Assembly: GCF_009729415.1 (NCBI RefSeq) | Contig: NZ_MPKW01000009.1 | Location: 248,001-312,000, forward strand | Length of the DNA stretch: 64,000 bases | Reading direction: 5' to 3' | From: Mycolicibacterium sp. CBMA 234 | GTDB taxonomy: Bacteria; Actinomycetota; Actinomycetes; Mycobacteriales; Mycobacteriaceae | In this document: positions 1-10,832 of the stretch, in pieces | Position numbering within the stretch: the stretch's first letter is position 1 | Layout: every line of letters starts with the position of its first letter | Notes under the pieces: model-generated | Seen by the model: the letters and a program-made list of their open reading frames with translations, nothing else | Told to the model about the DNA's origin: nothing | Database searches by the model: none | Program-made: the position numbers and the translations under genes

Positions 1-20
1 TTAAACAGCCGGCGCGCTGA

Positions 21-1670
21 TTAGATTGCCGGACCCAGCAGGTCATCGGCGTCCTTGATGACGTAGCCGTAGCCCTGCTCGGCCAGGAACCGCTGCCGAT
101 GCGCGGCGTACTCGGCGTCCAGGCTGTCGCGCGAGACCACTGAGTAGAACACTGCGCCGCCGCCGTCGGCCTTCGGGCGCAGCAGCCGGCCGAGTCGCTG
201 GGCCTCTTCCTGTCGCGACCCGAAGGTGCCTGAAACCTGAACGGCCACAGAGGCTTCCGGTAGGTCGATGGAGAAGTTGGCCACCTTCGACACCACCAGG
301 GTGCGAATCTCGCCCGACCGGAACTGGTCGAACAGCGTTTCGCGCTCGGCGTTCTTGGTCGAGCCCTGGATCACCGGGGCGTCCAGCTCGCGGCCGAGTT
401 CCTCCAGCTGGTCCAGATAGGCGCCGATCACCAGCGTCGGCTCATCGGGATGACGGGCCAGGATCGACTTCACCACCGCGATCTTGGTGTGGGCCGTCGA
501 GCACAGCTTGTAGCGCTCTTCGGGCTCGGCGGTCGCGTACGTCATGCGCTCGTTCTCGGTCATGGTGACCCGGACCTCGACGCACTCGGCGGGCGCGATC
601 CAGCCCTGGGCTTCGATGTCTTTCCACGGGGCGTCATAGCGCTTCGGCCCGATCAGCGAGAACACGTCGCCCTCACGGCCGTCTTCGCGAATCAGGGTGG
701 CGGTCAAGCCAAGTCGACGCCGGGACTGCAGATCGGCCGTCATCCGGAACACGGGTGCGGGCAGCAGGTGCACCTCGTCGTAGATGATCAGGCCCCAGTC
801 GCGGCTGTCGAACAGTTCCAGGTGCTTGTACTCGCCCTTGGTGCGCCGGGTGATGACCTGATACGTCGCGATGGTGACGGGCCGAATCTCCTTGCGCTCG
901 CCCGAATATTCGCCAATCTCTTCCTCTGTGAGCGACGTGCGCGCGATCAGCTCGCGCTTCCACTGCCGGCCGGCGACGGTGTTGGTCACCAGGATCAGCG
1001 TCGTCGCCCCGGCCTTGGCCATGGCAGCCGCGCCGACCATCGTCTTTCCCGCGCCGCAGGGCAGCACCACGACACCGGACCCGCCCGCCCAGAACGAATC
1101 CGTCGCCAGTTGCTGGTAGTCGCGCAGCATCCAGCCGTCTTGCTCCAGTGCGATCGGGTGCGCCTCGCCGTTGACGTAGCCCGCCAAATCCTCAGCGGGC
1201 CACCCGATTTTGAGCAGCATCTGCTTGACGCGGCCGCGCTCGGAGGGGTGCACGATGACGGTGTCGTCGTCGAGCTGGGCGCCCAGCATCGGGGTGATCT
1301 TCTTGTTGCGCAGCACCTCGGCGAGCACCGCGCGGTCCAGGCTGACCAGGGTCAGGCCGTGCGCCGGATGCTTCACCAGCTGCAGTCGGCCGTAGCGGCC
1401 CATGGTGTCGACGATGTCGACGAGCAGCGGCTGCGGTACCGCGTATCGGGAGTGCGACACCAGCGCGTCGACGACCTGCTCGGCGTCATGGCCCGCGGCC
1501 CGCGCGTTCCATAGCGCCAGCGGGGTGATCCGGTAGGTGTGCACGTGCTCGGGCGCGCGCTCCAGTTCAGCGAACGGCGCAATGGCCGCCCGGGCGGCGC
1601 CGGCCTGCTCGTGGTCGACCTCAAGCAGCACGGTTTTATCCGACTGGACGATCAGGGGTCCGTCAGTCAT
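21..1670 (-). CDS. ercc3: XPB/ERCC3-type DNA repair helicase
   Basis: A 549-residue superfamily 2 helicase of the bacterial XPB family, expected to act as an ATP-dependent 3'-5' helicase in DNA repair or transcription-linked DNA opening. The sequence shows a Walker A motif (LPCGAGKT, about residues 202-209), a DEVH box (about 296-299), the motif III region GLTATLIREDG and a motif VI arginine-finger region (QRLGRLLRPK, near residue 490). The roughly 170 residues before Walker A correspond to the XPB N-terminal and damage-recognition region. The ATG at 1670 starts a protein beginning MTDGPL, and length and order match mycobacterial XPB. The next gene on the same strand is its usual helicase-associated neighbour, about 80 bases upstream. 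Confidence 0.95.
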   Translation of the reverse strand: MTDGPLIVQSDKTVLLEVDHEQAGAARAAIAPFAELERAPEHVHTYRITPLALWNARAAGHDAEQVVDALVSHSRYAVPQPLLVDIVDTMGRYGRLQLVKHPAHGLTLVSLDRAVLAEVLRNKKITPMLGAQLDDDTVIVHPSERGRVKQMLLKIGWPAEDLAGYVNGEAHPIALEQDGWMLRDYQQLATDSFWAGGSGVVVLPCGAGKTMVGAAAMAKAGATTLILVTNTVAGRQWKRELIARTSLTEEEIGEYSGERKEIRPVTIATYQVITRRTKGEYKHLELFDSRDWGLIIYDEVHLLPAPVFRMTADLQSRRRLGLTATLIREDGREGDVFSLIGPKRYDAPWKDIEAQGWIAPAECVEVRVTMTENERMTYATAEPEERYKLCSTAHTKIAVVKSILARHPDEPTLVIGAYLDQLEELGRELDAPVIQGSTKNAERETLFDQFRSGEIRTLVVSKVANFSIDLPEASVAVQVSGTFGSRQEEAQRLGRLLRPKADGGGAVFYSVVSRDSLDAEYAAHRQRFLAEQGYGYVIKDADDLLGPAI

Positions 1671-1750
1671 GCGCGATCCACTCCATTACTTGCTCGCAGG
1701 CCATCCGGTCCATTATCCAGGTCCGACGGAGTGCGTCATGTCACCGCGGT

Positions 1751-4003
1751 CTACGGGAACTCGCCAGCGTCGGCCGAGACCACCGAGGTCACGCGATGGA
1801 TGGCGAACTCGCGGACCCGCCCTGCAGCCGTGTCATAGGCGGTCAGCTGGCCGCCGCGCACGTTGACGGGCGACACCACCCGCTGCGTCGCGACGCCGGC
1901 GGCGTCGACGTACCCGATCACCACCGCCGACTGGGTCAGCGCGGCGTCGGTGAGCAGCGAGATGGCGGCAGCGGGGTCCAGGCGTTCCCCGGGGCCGCCG
2001 CGGCCGGTCTGACGCAGGACGGCGACGATGGCCCCGATGGTCTTCGGGTTCGACGACTGTGGATGCCGGAAGGTACGACGGTGCAGCGGCGTGGACACCC
2101 GCGCGCCGAGGGGGCGCAGGTCGACGATGGTGCCCGACCAGTCCTCGGCCGCCGGGGCGAAGCCGGCGGTGCGCAGTCCCGCCAGCACGTCGGCGATCGG
2201 GGCAGGGGACACCGCGACGGTGGGGGCCAGGGCCCGCAGGCTCAACTGCTCCAGCACCGGGGAGGCCAGCACCTGGGCCAACAGGCTCGGGTCCTCGCAG
2301 CGGATGAAGGCCGACGCCATGCCCACCCGCAGTTGACCGTGCCGACGGGCGACATCGTCGATCAGGTAGGCGAGACCTTGGGGCACAGGGGTTTTGGAAT
2401 GCCGGGCGAACAGTGAGTGGATTTCACTGGCGGTCTTACCGGTGTCCAGGGCGCGCCGGATGGATTGCTCGCTGATGCGGTATACCGTTGCGGCGCCGGC
2501 GGATTCGATGTCGGCGACGACGGCCAACTGATCGGCAAGGTCACGTTCCAATGGGCCGGGTACGACGATCGTCAGGTCAGCCTGCAGCAGGAAATGGTCG
2601 ATGGGGTCGGGCAACGCCGCCGCCATTGCGGCGGTGACCTCGTCTTCAGATGCGCCCGACAGCAGCAGCCGAATGGGCCCGGCGATGGCCCCGCGGCCCA
2701 ACATGCCCACAGCATGTGCCTCGGTGAGCAATTCGTCGGTGGGCTCGGGTTGCAGTCGCGCGGACCACCGGGGCCGGCACCACAACATCGCGGCCGAGGC
2801 GGCGGCGGTGTCCATGGTGCGGCCCGGCGGCAGATCGGCCAGCGTCGTCAACAGCAACCGGCGGTCCAGCGGCGCGGCCGACGAGTACAGCGCATTGGTC
2901 AGTGCGGCATAGGGTTTGCCGTCCGGTCCGCGCTTGCCCACCAGGCCCGGCCGGCACGGCAGGTCCAGCCAGGTGACGGCCAGCAGGTGCCAGCGGGTTG
3001 CGGCCGAGGCTTCGATGAAGCGGTCCGCCGCCACGGTCGGGGCCCAGTAGGGGCCGTCGTCGTAGTCGTCGGAATCGGGGATGCCCGAGGCGATCAGCGT
3101 CGCCGACGCGCACAGCTCAAGGATGAGTGAGAGTCGCTGTTCGTCGATGCCGGTGACCTTGGTCAGCCGTTTCGCATCGCGCACGCCGAGGCCGCCGCTG
3201 CGCAGCTCGGGAACCGGTGTGGCCGAGAGGGTTTCGATGACCAGCTCGACTTCACGCAGCAGGTCGATTGCCGAGCCGGCCGCAGCCGCGTCGATGTCGG
3301 CCTCTGCCAGGACGGGCGTCGAGGGCGCCGGTGGTGTGAACGTCGTCGGGCCTGGCGGCTGACCGCGCAGCACCTGAGCCACGAGCCGCGGCAGGATCAC
3401 CGTCTCGTCGTCGATCCGGCGCAGCAGGCCGGCGGCGAGCAGTTGCGGCACCGGACGGTCGGCCGGCGTTTCGGGGGATGCGTCCCGGGTCCGGCCTATC
3501 GGTGCTCCGTCGGCCAGGCGCTCGAGCAACTCCCGCTGCGGGGTGTCGATACCGGCCAGCTTCTCGGCGATGCCGTCGGCGTTGGGGTCTTCCAGCGTGA
3601 CCTGACCGGGGTACCAGGGCAGTACCGTCGACGCCTCGGAGACCACCCGCACCGTGTTCGCGCCCCACACCAGCCCGCGGGCCCGCAGCTCGTCGAGGGC
3701 TGAGGTCACGAGCTTCTTGGTCGCCCGACCGGCCAGCAGTTTGAACAATGCCCCGGTCGGCACGGCAATGGTGTTGGCCTGCAGCGTCAGCAGGGCGTCC
3801 AGGACCGCCAGCTGCAGAAAATCGAGATCGTCGGTCGCCGCCTTGACCGATTGCCGAGACTGCGCCCGGGCGGCCAGCGCCGACAGGGTCGCCGGCGGCG
3901 GCTGGGTGAGGTCGGGTCGGGTGATGAGCAGCTGCACCAGCTGCGCATCCGACATGTCGGCCAGCCAGGAGCCCAGCGGCACACCCGGGGATTCGTCGAT
4001 CAT
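1751..4003 (-). CDS. helicase-associated conserved protein (Rv0862c-like)
   Basis: A 750-residue conserved mycobacterial protein that sits immediately upstream of the XPB helicase and on the same strand, so the two are probably co-transcribed. It has the composition of the helicase-C-terminal/XPB-binding-domain annotated family (Rv0862c): an Ala/Leu/Arg-rich helical N-terminus, a middle part that looks like winged-helix repeats (for example [19 protein letters not shown]) and a C-terminal part ending in a WYL-like run of strands ([20 protein letters not shown], then [15 protein letters not shown]). I see no Walker A motif. A partner role for the helicase is inferred from position only. The ATG at 4003 is the first start and faces the plus-strand gene that begins near 4069. 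Confidence 0.9.
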   Translation of the reverse strand: MIDESPGVPLGSWLADMSDAQLVQLLITRPDLTQPPPATLSALAARAQSRQSVKAATDDLDFLQLAVLDALLTLQANTIAVPTGALFKLLAGRATKKLVTSALDELRARGLVWGANTVRVVSEASTVLPWYPGQVTLEDPNADGIAEKLAGIDTPQRELLERLADGAPIGRTRDASPETPADRPVPQLLAAGLLRRIDDETVILPRLVAQVLRGQPPGPTTFTPPAPSTPVLAEADIDAAAAGSAIDLLREVELVIETLSATPVPELRSGGLGVRDAKRLTKVTGIDEQRLSLILELCASATLIASGIPDSDDYDDGPYWAPTVAADRFIEASAATRWHLLAVTWLDLPCRPGLVGKRGPDGKPYAALTNALYSSAAPLDRRLLLTTLADLPPGRTMDTAAASAAMLWCRPRWSARLQPEPTDELLTEAHAVGMLGRGAIAGPIRLLLSGASEDEVTAAMAAALPDPIDHFLLQADLTIVVPGPLERDLADQLAVVADIESAGAATVYRISEQSIRRALDTGKTASEIHSLFARHSKTPVPQGLAYLIDDVARRHGQLRVGMASAFIRCEDPSLLAQVLASPVLEQLSLRALAPTVAVSPAPIADVLAGLRTAGFAPAAEDWSGTIVDLRPLGARVSTPLHRRTFRHPQSSNPKTIGAIVAVLRQTGRGGPGERLDPAAAISLLTDAALTQSAVVIGYVDAAGVATQRVVSPVNVRGGQLTAYDTAAGRVREFAIHRVTSVVSADAGEFP

Positions 4004-4068
4004 TGCTGACCAGCGTAAAGCAGGCTCCCGGCCTCGCCAGCGTGCGTGCGGCCTGCCACAATGTCTCC

Positions 4069-4257
4069 GTGGCTGACAACAAGAAGAACCAGTACGTCGA
4101 CAATGGCTGGCCAGAGGTGAACGGTCACGACGACCACGCCGTCAGTGAGCTCGCGACGGACCGCACCGGCGCGCTGTCGCCGTTCGGCGAATTGGAGTTC
4201 CCGCTGCCGGCCGAGACGTTGCCGTACACGCACCCGGTCACCGTCGTCAACAAGTAG
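4069..4257 (+). CDS. small conserved protein (Rv0863-like)
   Basis: A 62-residue hydrophilic protein beginning [17 protein letters not shown] from a GTG at 4069. Its C-terminal half is proline-rich ([17 protein letters not shown]). The frame is open further upstream to an ATG at 4003, but that stretch overlaps the divergent gene's start, so the GTG is preferred. It ends two bases before moaC, consistent with co-transcription with the molybdopterin genes. Its position matches Rv0863, a protein of unknown function in M. tuberculosis. No domain, signal peptide or membrane segment is visible. Confidence 0.7.
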   Translation: MADNKKNQYVDNGWPEVNGHDDHAVSELATDRTGALSPFGELEFPLPAETLPYTHPVTVVNK

Positions 4258-4259
4258 CC

Positions 4260-4730
4260 ATGGAGCTTTCGCACCTGGACGAATCGGGTGCGGCACACAT
4301 GGTGGACGTGTCCGCCAAGGACGCCACGCGGCGCACCGCCGTCGCGGCAGGCGTCCTGCGTACCCGCGCTGACGTCGTCGACCTCATTTCCAATGGCGGC
4401 CTGCCCAAAGGCGACGCTCTCGCGACCGCGCGGGTGGCAGGCATCATGGCCGCCAAGCGCACCAGTGATCTCATTCCGCTGTGCCACCAGCTGGCGCTGA
4501 CCAAGGTCGAGGTGGCTTTCGAGACCGGAGCGGCTGCCTCCGATATCACCATCACCGCGACCGTCCGCACCACCGACCGCACCGGCGTCGAGATGGAAGC
4601 GCTGACCGCCGTGAGCGTGGCCGCGCTGACGCTGTACGACATGATCAAGGCCGTCGATCCGGCCGCGCGCATCGATGACATCCGGGTGCTGCGCAAGGAG
4701 GGCGGCAAGACGGGCCTCTGGGAGCCGTGA
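4260..4730 (+). CDS. moaC: cyclic pyranopterin monophosphate synthase MoaC
   Basis: Converts the MoaA product (3',8-cyclo-GTP) to cyclic pyranopterin monophosphate, the second half of the first step of molybdenum cofactor synthesis. The 156-residue length is typical. Family landmarks are visible: the start [18 protein letters not shown], the central [15 protein letters not shown] segment, and [23 protein letters not shown] near the C-terminus. The ATG lies two bases after the preceding small gene. It heads a moaC-mog-moaE run whose partners moaD and moaA are on the opposite strand beyond rpfA. This corresponds to moaC2 of M. tuberculosis. Confidence 0.96.
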   Translation: MELSHLDESGAAHMVDVSAKDATRRTAVAAGVLRTRADVVDLISNGGLPKGDALATARVAGIMAAKRTSDLIPLCHQLALTKVEVAFETGAAASDITITATVRTTDRTGVEMEALTAVSVAALTLYDMIKAVDPAARIDDIRVLRKEGGKTGLWEP

Positions 4731-4761
4731 TGAGCGCTTGCGCGAAGAACAGGCAGCTCTG

Positions 4762-5253
4762 ATGAGCGCCAACGTGAGTCGTTCGGCCCGCGTCGTCATC
4801 GCTTCTACCCGGGCCGCCGCCGGTGTCTACGAGGACCGCACCGGCCCATTGATCGTCGCCTGGCTCGCTGAGCGCGGGTTCGACGTGCCCGCGCCCGTCG
4901 TCGTCCCTGACGGCACGCCGGTCGAGGCTGAGCTGCGCCGCGCGATCGCCGACGGCGTCTCCGTAATCCTGACTTCTGGCGGCACCGGAATCTCACCGAC
5001 TGACGCCACCCCGCAGGCCACCCTCGAGGTGCTGGACTACCAGACTCCCGGCTTGGCCGATGCCATCCGGCAGTCCGGCTTGCCGCACGTCCCGACGTCA
5101 GTGCTGTCGCGCGGCGTGTGTGGCGTGGCGGGCCGCACGTTGATCGTCAACTTGCCGGGTTCGTCCGGGGGAGTCAAAGACGGACTGGGCGTGCTGGCCG
5201 GGGTGCTGGACCATGCGCTCGACCAGCTCAGCGGAAAGGACCATGCCGGATGA
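4762..5253 (+). CDS. mog: molybdopterin adenylyltransferase Mog
   Basis: A 163-residue MogA/MoaB-fold protein that adenylylates molybdopterin before molybdenum insertion. The family glycine motif [16 protein letters not shown] lies near residues 72-87, and the C-terminal [16 protein letters not shown] segment is typical of substrate binding. ATG 4762 (protein start [16 protein letters not shown]) was chosen because it aligns with the beta-strand that opens the fold. An upstream extension would overlap moaC without matching any part of the family. The stop overlaps the moaE start, which suggests translational coupling. Confidence 0.94.
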   Translation: MSANVSRSARVVIASTRAAAGVYEDRTGPLIVAWLAERGFDVPAPVVVPDGTPVEAELRRAIADGVSVILTSGGTGISPTDATPQATLEVLDYQTPGLADAIRQSGLPHVPTSVLSRGVCGVAGRTLIVNLPGSSGGVKDGLGVLAGVLDHALDQLSGKDHAG

Positions 5254-5672
5254 TCGTGCTCCGCGCCGACCTCAGTGAATCGCCGATCGACGTGGCCTCC
5301 CACGAGGCCCTGGTCGACCACAGCGCCGCGGGTGCCGTGGTGAGCTTCTCCGGCGTCGTGCGCAACCACGACGGCGGCCGTGCGGTGACGCGCCTGGAGT
5401 ACTCGGCGCATCCGTCTGCCGGCGAGGTGCTCGCCGAGGTCGCAGCCGAGGTCGCGGCGGCCTCCGAGGGTGTGCGGGCCATCGCGGTCAGCCACCGCGT
5501 CGGCGTGCTGGAGATCGGGGACGCGGCTCTGGTGGCGGCGGTGTCGGCTGATCACCGTGCCGCGGCGTTCCGGACCTGCGCGCTGCTGGTCGACACCGTC
5601 AAGGAGCGGCTCCCGGTGTGGAAGCACCAGTTCTTTACCGACGGCACCGACGAATGGGTCGGCTCGGCCTAA
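5250..5672 (+). CDS. moaE: molybdopterin synthase catalytic subunit MoaE
   Basis: The large subunit of molybdopterin synthase, which with MoaD converts cyclic pyranopterin monophosphate to molybdopterin. It is 140 residues long. Typical elements are [43 protein letters not shown] and the catalytic lysine segment [13 protein letters not shown]. The ATG at 5250 overlaps the mog stop (ATGA), so coupled translation is likely. The MoaD partner is encoded at 7443-7691 on the other strand. Confidence 0.95.
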   Translation: MIVLRADLSESPIDVASHEALVDHSAAGAVVSFSGVVRNHDGGRAVTRLEYSAHPSAGEVLAEVAAEVAAASEGVRAIAVSHRVGVLEIGDAALVAAVSADHRAAAFRTCALLVDTVKERLPVWKHQFFTDGTDEWVGSA

Positions 5673-5800
5673 GGGCAGCTGGTTTCAACACGTCAAGGGA
5701 CCTCGACGTTGACTGCGAACTGAGGCCGCAAAAGGCCGAGTAAGTATCTGCGTCGATTCACACTCAACAAGGGTGCCCCTGCGTGGCAGGCGCAGTCGGC

Positions 5801-5836
5801 ACAAAAAATCGCCCCGGTCGATGACCGGGGCGATTT
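5801..5836 (-). terminator. intrinsic terminator of rpfA
   Basis: A 14-base inverted repeat (AAATCGCCCCGGTC / GACCGGGGCGATTT) with a three-base loop lies immediately downstream of the rpfA stop. Read on the minus strand the hairpin runs into a tract of six T residues, the standard intrinsic terminator shape. On the plus strand the same hairpin could end the moa transcript, but the following T run is only three bases. Confidence 0.85.
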
Positions 5837-5845
5837 CTGACTGGC

Positions 5846-7205
<1,360 letters not shown>

Positions 7206-7425
7206 TGGATGGAGCTAGGCGTTTCAGGTGCGGGTGGCCAAAGGGTCGCTATGGCTTGGGACAAGACGCTATCGGGTCAGGTGGCTGCCGTCACTTCGGC
7301 CAATTTTGGGCGTTTCGGCCTCGAGCAAATTATGAGAGGACTTTAAAGCCGCTGGCTGATTCGGCGTTTTTGCAGGTGCATTTGCCGCTCAGCTGGTCTA
7401 TGGGCAGCTTGTTACCATTTCGTAA

Positions 7426-7441
7426 TGTGATGCATTTCACA
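7426..7441. promoter_or_regulatory. CRP-type cAMP receptor protein site upstream of rpfA
   Basis: TGTGATGCATTTCACA is a perfect match to the TGTGA-N6-TCACA consensus shared by E. coli CRP and the mycobacterial CRP (Rv3676 family). It lies just past the moaD stop and about 220 bases upstream of the riboswitch, that is in the rpfA promoter region. rpfA is a known member of the M. tuberculosis CRP regulon. The 220 bases between this site and the riboswitch show no gene and must hold the rpfA promoter. Confidence 0.8.
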
Positions 7442-7442
7442 A

Positions 7443-7691
7443 TTATCCGCCAGCGAACGGGGGTAACACATCGACCGTCTCGGCTGTTGCGAGCGCGGCG
7501 TCCAGATCGCGCACGGCGACGCCGTCGCGCAGAAACGAGCAGCGTGTGAGCACTTTTGCCACATCGGCCCCACGCGTACCAATCGAGTTCATCAGATCGC
7601 GGACAGTTGCACCGCCGGCTAGCTGCAACGTTTCGGTCTCGATTCCGGTTACGGCCTTCGCAGCCGCGAAATAGCGCACCGTCACCGCCAC
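7443..7691 (-). CDS. moaD: molybdopterin synthase sulfur carrier MoaD
   Basis: An 82-residue ubiquitin-like sulfur carrier of molybdopterin synthase. It has the opening strand VTVRYFAAAKAVTG and the obligatory Gly-Gly tail (VDVLPPFAGG), which is thiocarboxylated and inserts into MoaE. GTG 7691 was chosen because GAGGA lies five bases upstream. A TTG at 7712 in the same frame would add seven residues and is the main alternative. The gene follows moaA by about 23 bases and ends beside the CRP-type site of rpfA. Confidence 0.9.
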   Translation of the reverse strand: MAVTVRYFAAAKAVTGIETETLQLAGGATVRDLMNSIGTRGADVAKVLTRCSFLRDGVAVRDLDAALATAETVDVLPPFAGG

Positions 7692-7714
7692 GCCCGTCCT
7701 CAAATCGGTCAACC

Positions 7715-8776
7715 TCAGCCGCCGATCGCACTCATCGGGCGGGCCGGCTGAACGAAGCCCGGATCGTTGATCCCGTGGCCCGCCGGCTTGGCCCACATCG
7801 CGGCCCGCCAGGCGGCCTCCAGGGCGTCGTCATCCGCACCTCCGCGCAGCAACGCCCGGAGGTCGGTCTCCTGCTGTGAGAAGAGGCAGCTGCGCACCTG
7901 GCCGTCGGCCGTCAGCCGGGTGCGGTCGCAGGTGCCGCAGAACGCCGCCGAGACCGACGCGATGACGCCGACGGTGCCCAGCACCGCGCCGTCGTCGTAG
8001 ACCTGCCACAGCTCGGCAGGAGCCGAACCGCGGGGCGCCGGATCCTGACGGAGGCTGAATTCAGTGCGCAGTGCCCCCAGAATCTGGTCGGCCTGCAGGA
8101 CGGAATTGCGCTGCCAGTGGTGTCCGGCATCCAGCGGCATCTGCTCGATGATTCGGAGCTGGTACCCGTGCTCCAGACAGAAGCGCAGCAGTGCCGGGGC
8201 GTCGTCCAGGCCCGTGGCCGGATCGAGCACCGCATTGACCTTCACGGGACTCAGGCCGGCGGCCTTCGCCGCGGCGAGGCCGTCGAGGACCTCAGGGAGC
8301 CGACGACGCCGCGTGATGGCAGCGAAGCGGTCGGGGTCGAGGGTGTCCAAGGAGACGTTGACCCGATTCAGCCCGGCCTTCTTCAATGCCTCCGCGCGCT
8401 TGGCCAACCCGACGCCGTTGGTGGTCACCGCGATACCGGGACGTGGCTGCAGCGCGGCGGCGGCGGCGACGACGTCTTCCAGATGCGGTGACAGCAGGGG
8501 CTCGCCGCCGGTGAACCGGACGCCGGTGATGCCCAGGCGCGTCACGGCCACCCGGATCAGCCGGGTCAGTTCGTCGAGCGTCAAGAGATCGGCGCCGGGC
8601 AGCCAATCCAGGCCCTCAGCCGGCATGCAATAGGTACAGCGCAGATTGCACCGGTCGGTCAGCGACACCCGCAGATCGGCCGCGACTCGGCCATAGGTAT
8701 CGATCAGCGGCCCGGACGCCGGTGCCGGGCTGGTCGGCAGCGTGATGGTCGGCATGCCGAGGGGGGTGAGCGTCAT
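7715..8776 (-). CDS. moaA: GTP 3',8-cyclase MoaA (radical SAM)
   Basis: A radical-SAM enzyme that begins molybdenum cofactor synthesis by cyclising GTP. The 353-residue protein shows the N-terminal [4Fe-4S] motif CNLRCTYC (near residue 43), VRFTGGEPLL, the C-terminal cluster motif CGTCDRTRLTADGQVRSC, and the GG tail (MSAIGG) that is essential in the family. ATG 8776 overlaps the stop of the upstream YccF gene (ATGA), so translation is probably coupled. It corresponds to moaA2 of M. tuberculosis. Confidence 0.96.
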   Translation of the reverse strand: MTLTPLGMPTITLPTSPAPASGPLIDTYGRVAADLRVSLTDRCNLRCTYCMPAEGLDWLPGADLLTLDELTRLIRVAVTRLGITGVRFTGGEPLLSPHLEDVVAAAAALQPRPGIAVTTNGVGLAKRAEALKKAGLNRVNVSLDTLDPDRFAAITRRRRLPEVLDGLAAAKAAGLSPVKVNAVLDPATGLDDAPALLRFCLEHGYQLRIIEQMPLDAGHHWQRNSVLQADQILGALRTEFSLRQDPAPRGSAPAELWQVYDDGAVLGTVGVIASVSAAFCGTCDRTRLTADGQVRSCLFSQQETDLRALLRGGADDDALEAAWRAAMWAKPAGHGINDPGFVQPARPMSAIGG

Positions 8777-9177
8777 CTCTGCCAGGCCGGTGCGGGGTGC
8801 GTCTGATCGACCGGCACGATCTGCTTGCCCAGGGGCAGCAGTGAGACCGGGATCAGTTTCAGATTGGCCAGCGCCAACGGGATACCGACGATGGTGATGG
8901 CCTGCGCGATCGCAGTGGCGATGTGGCCGAGGGCCAGCCACCAGCCGCACAGCACGACCCAGATGACGTTGCCGACCAACGCGCCCGGACGCGGTCCGGG
9001 CTTGTCGACGACCGTCTGACCGAACGGCCATAGCGCGTACACGCCGATGCGGGCCGCGGCGAAGCCGAACGGGATGGTCACGATCAGCACGAAACAGATC
9101 AGTGCAGCAAGGAAGTATCCGAGCGCCAGCCACAGGCCGCCGAAAACCAGCCAGATGATGTTGAGAACCAGGCGCAT
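8773..9177 (-). CDS. YccF-domain inner membrane protein
   Basis: A 134-residue membrane protein with two copies of the YccF (DUF307) unit. Repeat one is NIIWLVFGGLWLALGYFLAA and repeat two is NVIWVVLCGWWLALGHIATA, each followed by a second hydrophobic segment with a conserved proline (IPFGFAAARIG, then GIPLALANLKL). Four membrane segments are expected. The function is unknown. ATG 9177 begins MRLVLNIIW. The frame stays open upstream but that part overlaps the divergent cold-shock gene and carries no domain. It precedes moaA with a four-base overlap. Confidence 0.88.
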   Translation of the reverse strand: MRLVLNIIWLVFGGLWLALGYFLAALICFVLIVTIPFGFAAARIGVYALWPFGQTVVDKPGPRPGALVGNVIWVVLCGWWLALGHIATAIAQAITIVGIPLALANLKLIPVSLLPLGKQIVPVDQTHPAPAWQR

Positions 9178-9327
9178 GTCACCTCCTGCAGATAGAACCT
9201 TCAGCCTACCGAGTAATGGGGATGCTGCGATCTGTGGCGGCCGAGTAGACTCATCAGCCAACGCGTCCTGCGTAGGCGGGGCGCTTTCGTTATGTAACCG
9301 TAAGTTGAGAACGAGCAGGTGAGACCA

Positions 9328-9738
9328 GTGCCAAGCGGCCGGGTTAAGTGGTACGACACGGAGAAGGGCTTCGGCTTCCTCTCCCAGGAAGAGGGCGAGG
9401 ACGTCTACGTCCGGTCTTCGGCGCTGCCCGCCGGGGTTGAAGGTCTCAAGGCCGGTCAGCGGGTCGAGTTCGGCGTTGCTGCCGGACGTCGCGGTCCGCA
9501 GGCCCTGAGCCTCAAGCTGATCGATCCGCCGCCAAGCCTGGCGCGCACGCGGCGTGAGGCGTCGGCGCCCGAGCACAAGCACACGCCCGACGAACTGCAC
9601 GGCATGGTGTCGGACATGATCACCCTGCTCGAGGACGCAGTGCAGTCCGAGTTGCGTCGTGGGCGTTACCCCGACAAGAAGACCGCCCGCAAGGTGTCCG
9701 AGGTGGTCAAGGCCGTCGCGCGCGAGCTCGACGCCTGA
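9328..9738 (+). CDS. cspB: cold-shock-domain protein with C-terminal extension (CspB-like)
   Basis: A 136-residue protein. Residues 1-65 form a cold-shock domain with RNP1-like GKVKW/KGFGFL-type residues ([15 protein letters not shown]) but the second motif reads DVYVRSSAL in place of the usual DVFVHFSAI. Residues about 70-136 are an extra charged helical extension ([20 protein letters not shown]) not found in short Csp proteins. The GTG at 9328 begins PSGRVKW. A GTG nine bases upstream is possible, but the mycobacterial orthologue starts at the equivalent of 9328. It is expected to bind RNA or single-stranded DNA. Confidence 0.9.
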   Translation: MPSGRVKWYDTEKGFGFLSQEEGEDVYVRSSALPAGVEGLKAGQRVEFGVAAGRRGPQALSLKLIDPPPSLARTRREASAPEHKHTPDELHGMVSDMITLLEDAVQSELRRGRYPDKKTARKVSEVVKAVARELDA

Positions 9739-9821
9739 TCCCTGCGCCGGGCGTTGGCTTGTGCTCGACAATCGCTTGATTTCTCGCACGCAAGCCAACG
9801 ATCGACGGGGAGACTGGGGCT

Positions 9822-10832
9822 ATGACCCAGGGCTCCTACGTCAACCCAGGTACTGAATACACCCGCGACACGAACTACCTCTCCACCCGGATTACGGCGG
9901 ACGGGCGTGACGGTTTCCCCGTCGAACCCGGCCGCTACCGGCTGGTGGTGGCCAGGGCGTGTCCGTGGGCCAATCGCGCGATCATCGTCCGACGGCTGCT
10001 GGGGCTGGAAGATGCTCTCTCCATTGGCTTTTGCGGGCCGACGCACGACCAGCGCAGCTGGACCTTCGACCTCGATCCGGGTGGCGTCGACCCGGTGTTG
10101 AAGATCCCGCGGCTGCAGGACGCCTACTTCAAGCGGGACCCGAGCTACCCCAAGGGCATCACGGTGCCGGCGATGGTCGACGTGCCCACCGGGGCGGTGG
10201 TGACCAACGACTTCGCGCAGATGACGCTGGACCTGTCCACCGAATGGACGGCGTATCACCGTGACGGTGCTCCACAGCTGTATCCGGAGCATCTGCGCGC
10301 CGAGATCGACGAAGTGGCGCGTCGCGTCTACACCGAGGTCAACAACGGTGTCTATCGCTGCGGGTTCGCCGGGTCACAGGCGGCGTACGACGCCGCCTAC
10401 GACCGGCTGTTCACCGCGCTGGATTGGCTGACCGAAAGGCTCAGCAGCCAACGGTATTTGGTGGGGGACACCATCACCGAGGCCGACGTGCGGCTGTTCA
10501 CGACGCTGGCCCGGTTCGACCCGGTCTACCACGGGCACTTCAAGTGCAACCGGTCCAAGCTTGCCGAGATGCCGGTGTTGTGGGCCTACGCCCGCGACCT
10601 GTTCCAGACGCCCGGGTTCGGCGACACCGTCGACTTCGTGCAGATCAAGCAGCACTACTACATCGTCCACGCGGACATCAATCCGACGCAGATCGTGCCG
10701 AAGGGGCCCGAGCTGGCCAATTGGCTGACACCACACGGCCGGGAAGCGTTGGGCGGCAGGCCTTTCGGTGACGGAACCCCACCCGGGCCGGTTCGCGACG
10801 GCGAGCGTGTGCCCGCTGGCCACGGCGCCTAG
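9822..10832 (+). CDS. glutathionyl-hydroquinone-reductase-like protein (Xi-class GST family)
   Basis: A 336-residue member of the ECM4/YqjG family. It has the catalytic cysteine motif VVARACPWANRAIIVRRLLG at about residues 43-62, a thioredoxin-like N-terminal domain with VPAMVDVPTGAVVTNDF, and an all-helical GST C-terminal domain containing YLVGDTITEADVRLFTTLAR. The family reduces glutathionyl-hydroquinones. Mycobacteria make mycothiol instead of glutathione, so the physiological substrate is probably a mycothiol or other thiol adduct (inference). It is a single gene that ends in a four-base convergent overlap with the DUF2771 gene. Confidence 0.87.
   Translation: MTQGSYVNPGTEYTRDTNYLSTRITADGRDGFPVEPGRYRLVVARACPWANRAIIVRRLLGLEDALSIGFCGPTHDQRSWTFDLDPGGVDPVLKIPRLQDAYFKRDPSYPKGITVPAMVDVPTGAVVTNDFAQMTLDLSTEWTAYHRDGAPQLYPEHLRAEIDEVARRVYTEVNNGVYRCGFAGSQAAYDAAYDRLFTALDWLTERLSSQRYLVGDTITEADVRLFTTLARFDPVYHGHFKCNRSKLAEMPVLWAYARDLFQTPGFGDTVDFVQIKQHYYIVHADINPTQIVPKGPELANWLTPHGREALGGRPFGDGTPPGPVRDGERVPAGHGA

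Noticed and set aside
450..1514. Plus-strand open frame of about 354 codons opposite the XPB helicase
   Set aside because: It is antisense to a gene with clear helicase motifs and has no recognisable fold, typical of high-GC shadow frames.
9178..9798. Upstream extension of the YccF gene to 341 residues
   Set aside because: The added part overlaps the divergent cold-shock gene antisense and has no domain. The YccF repeat begins at ATG 9177.
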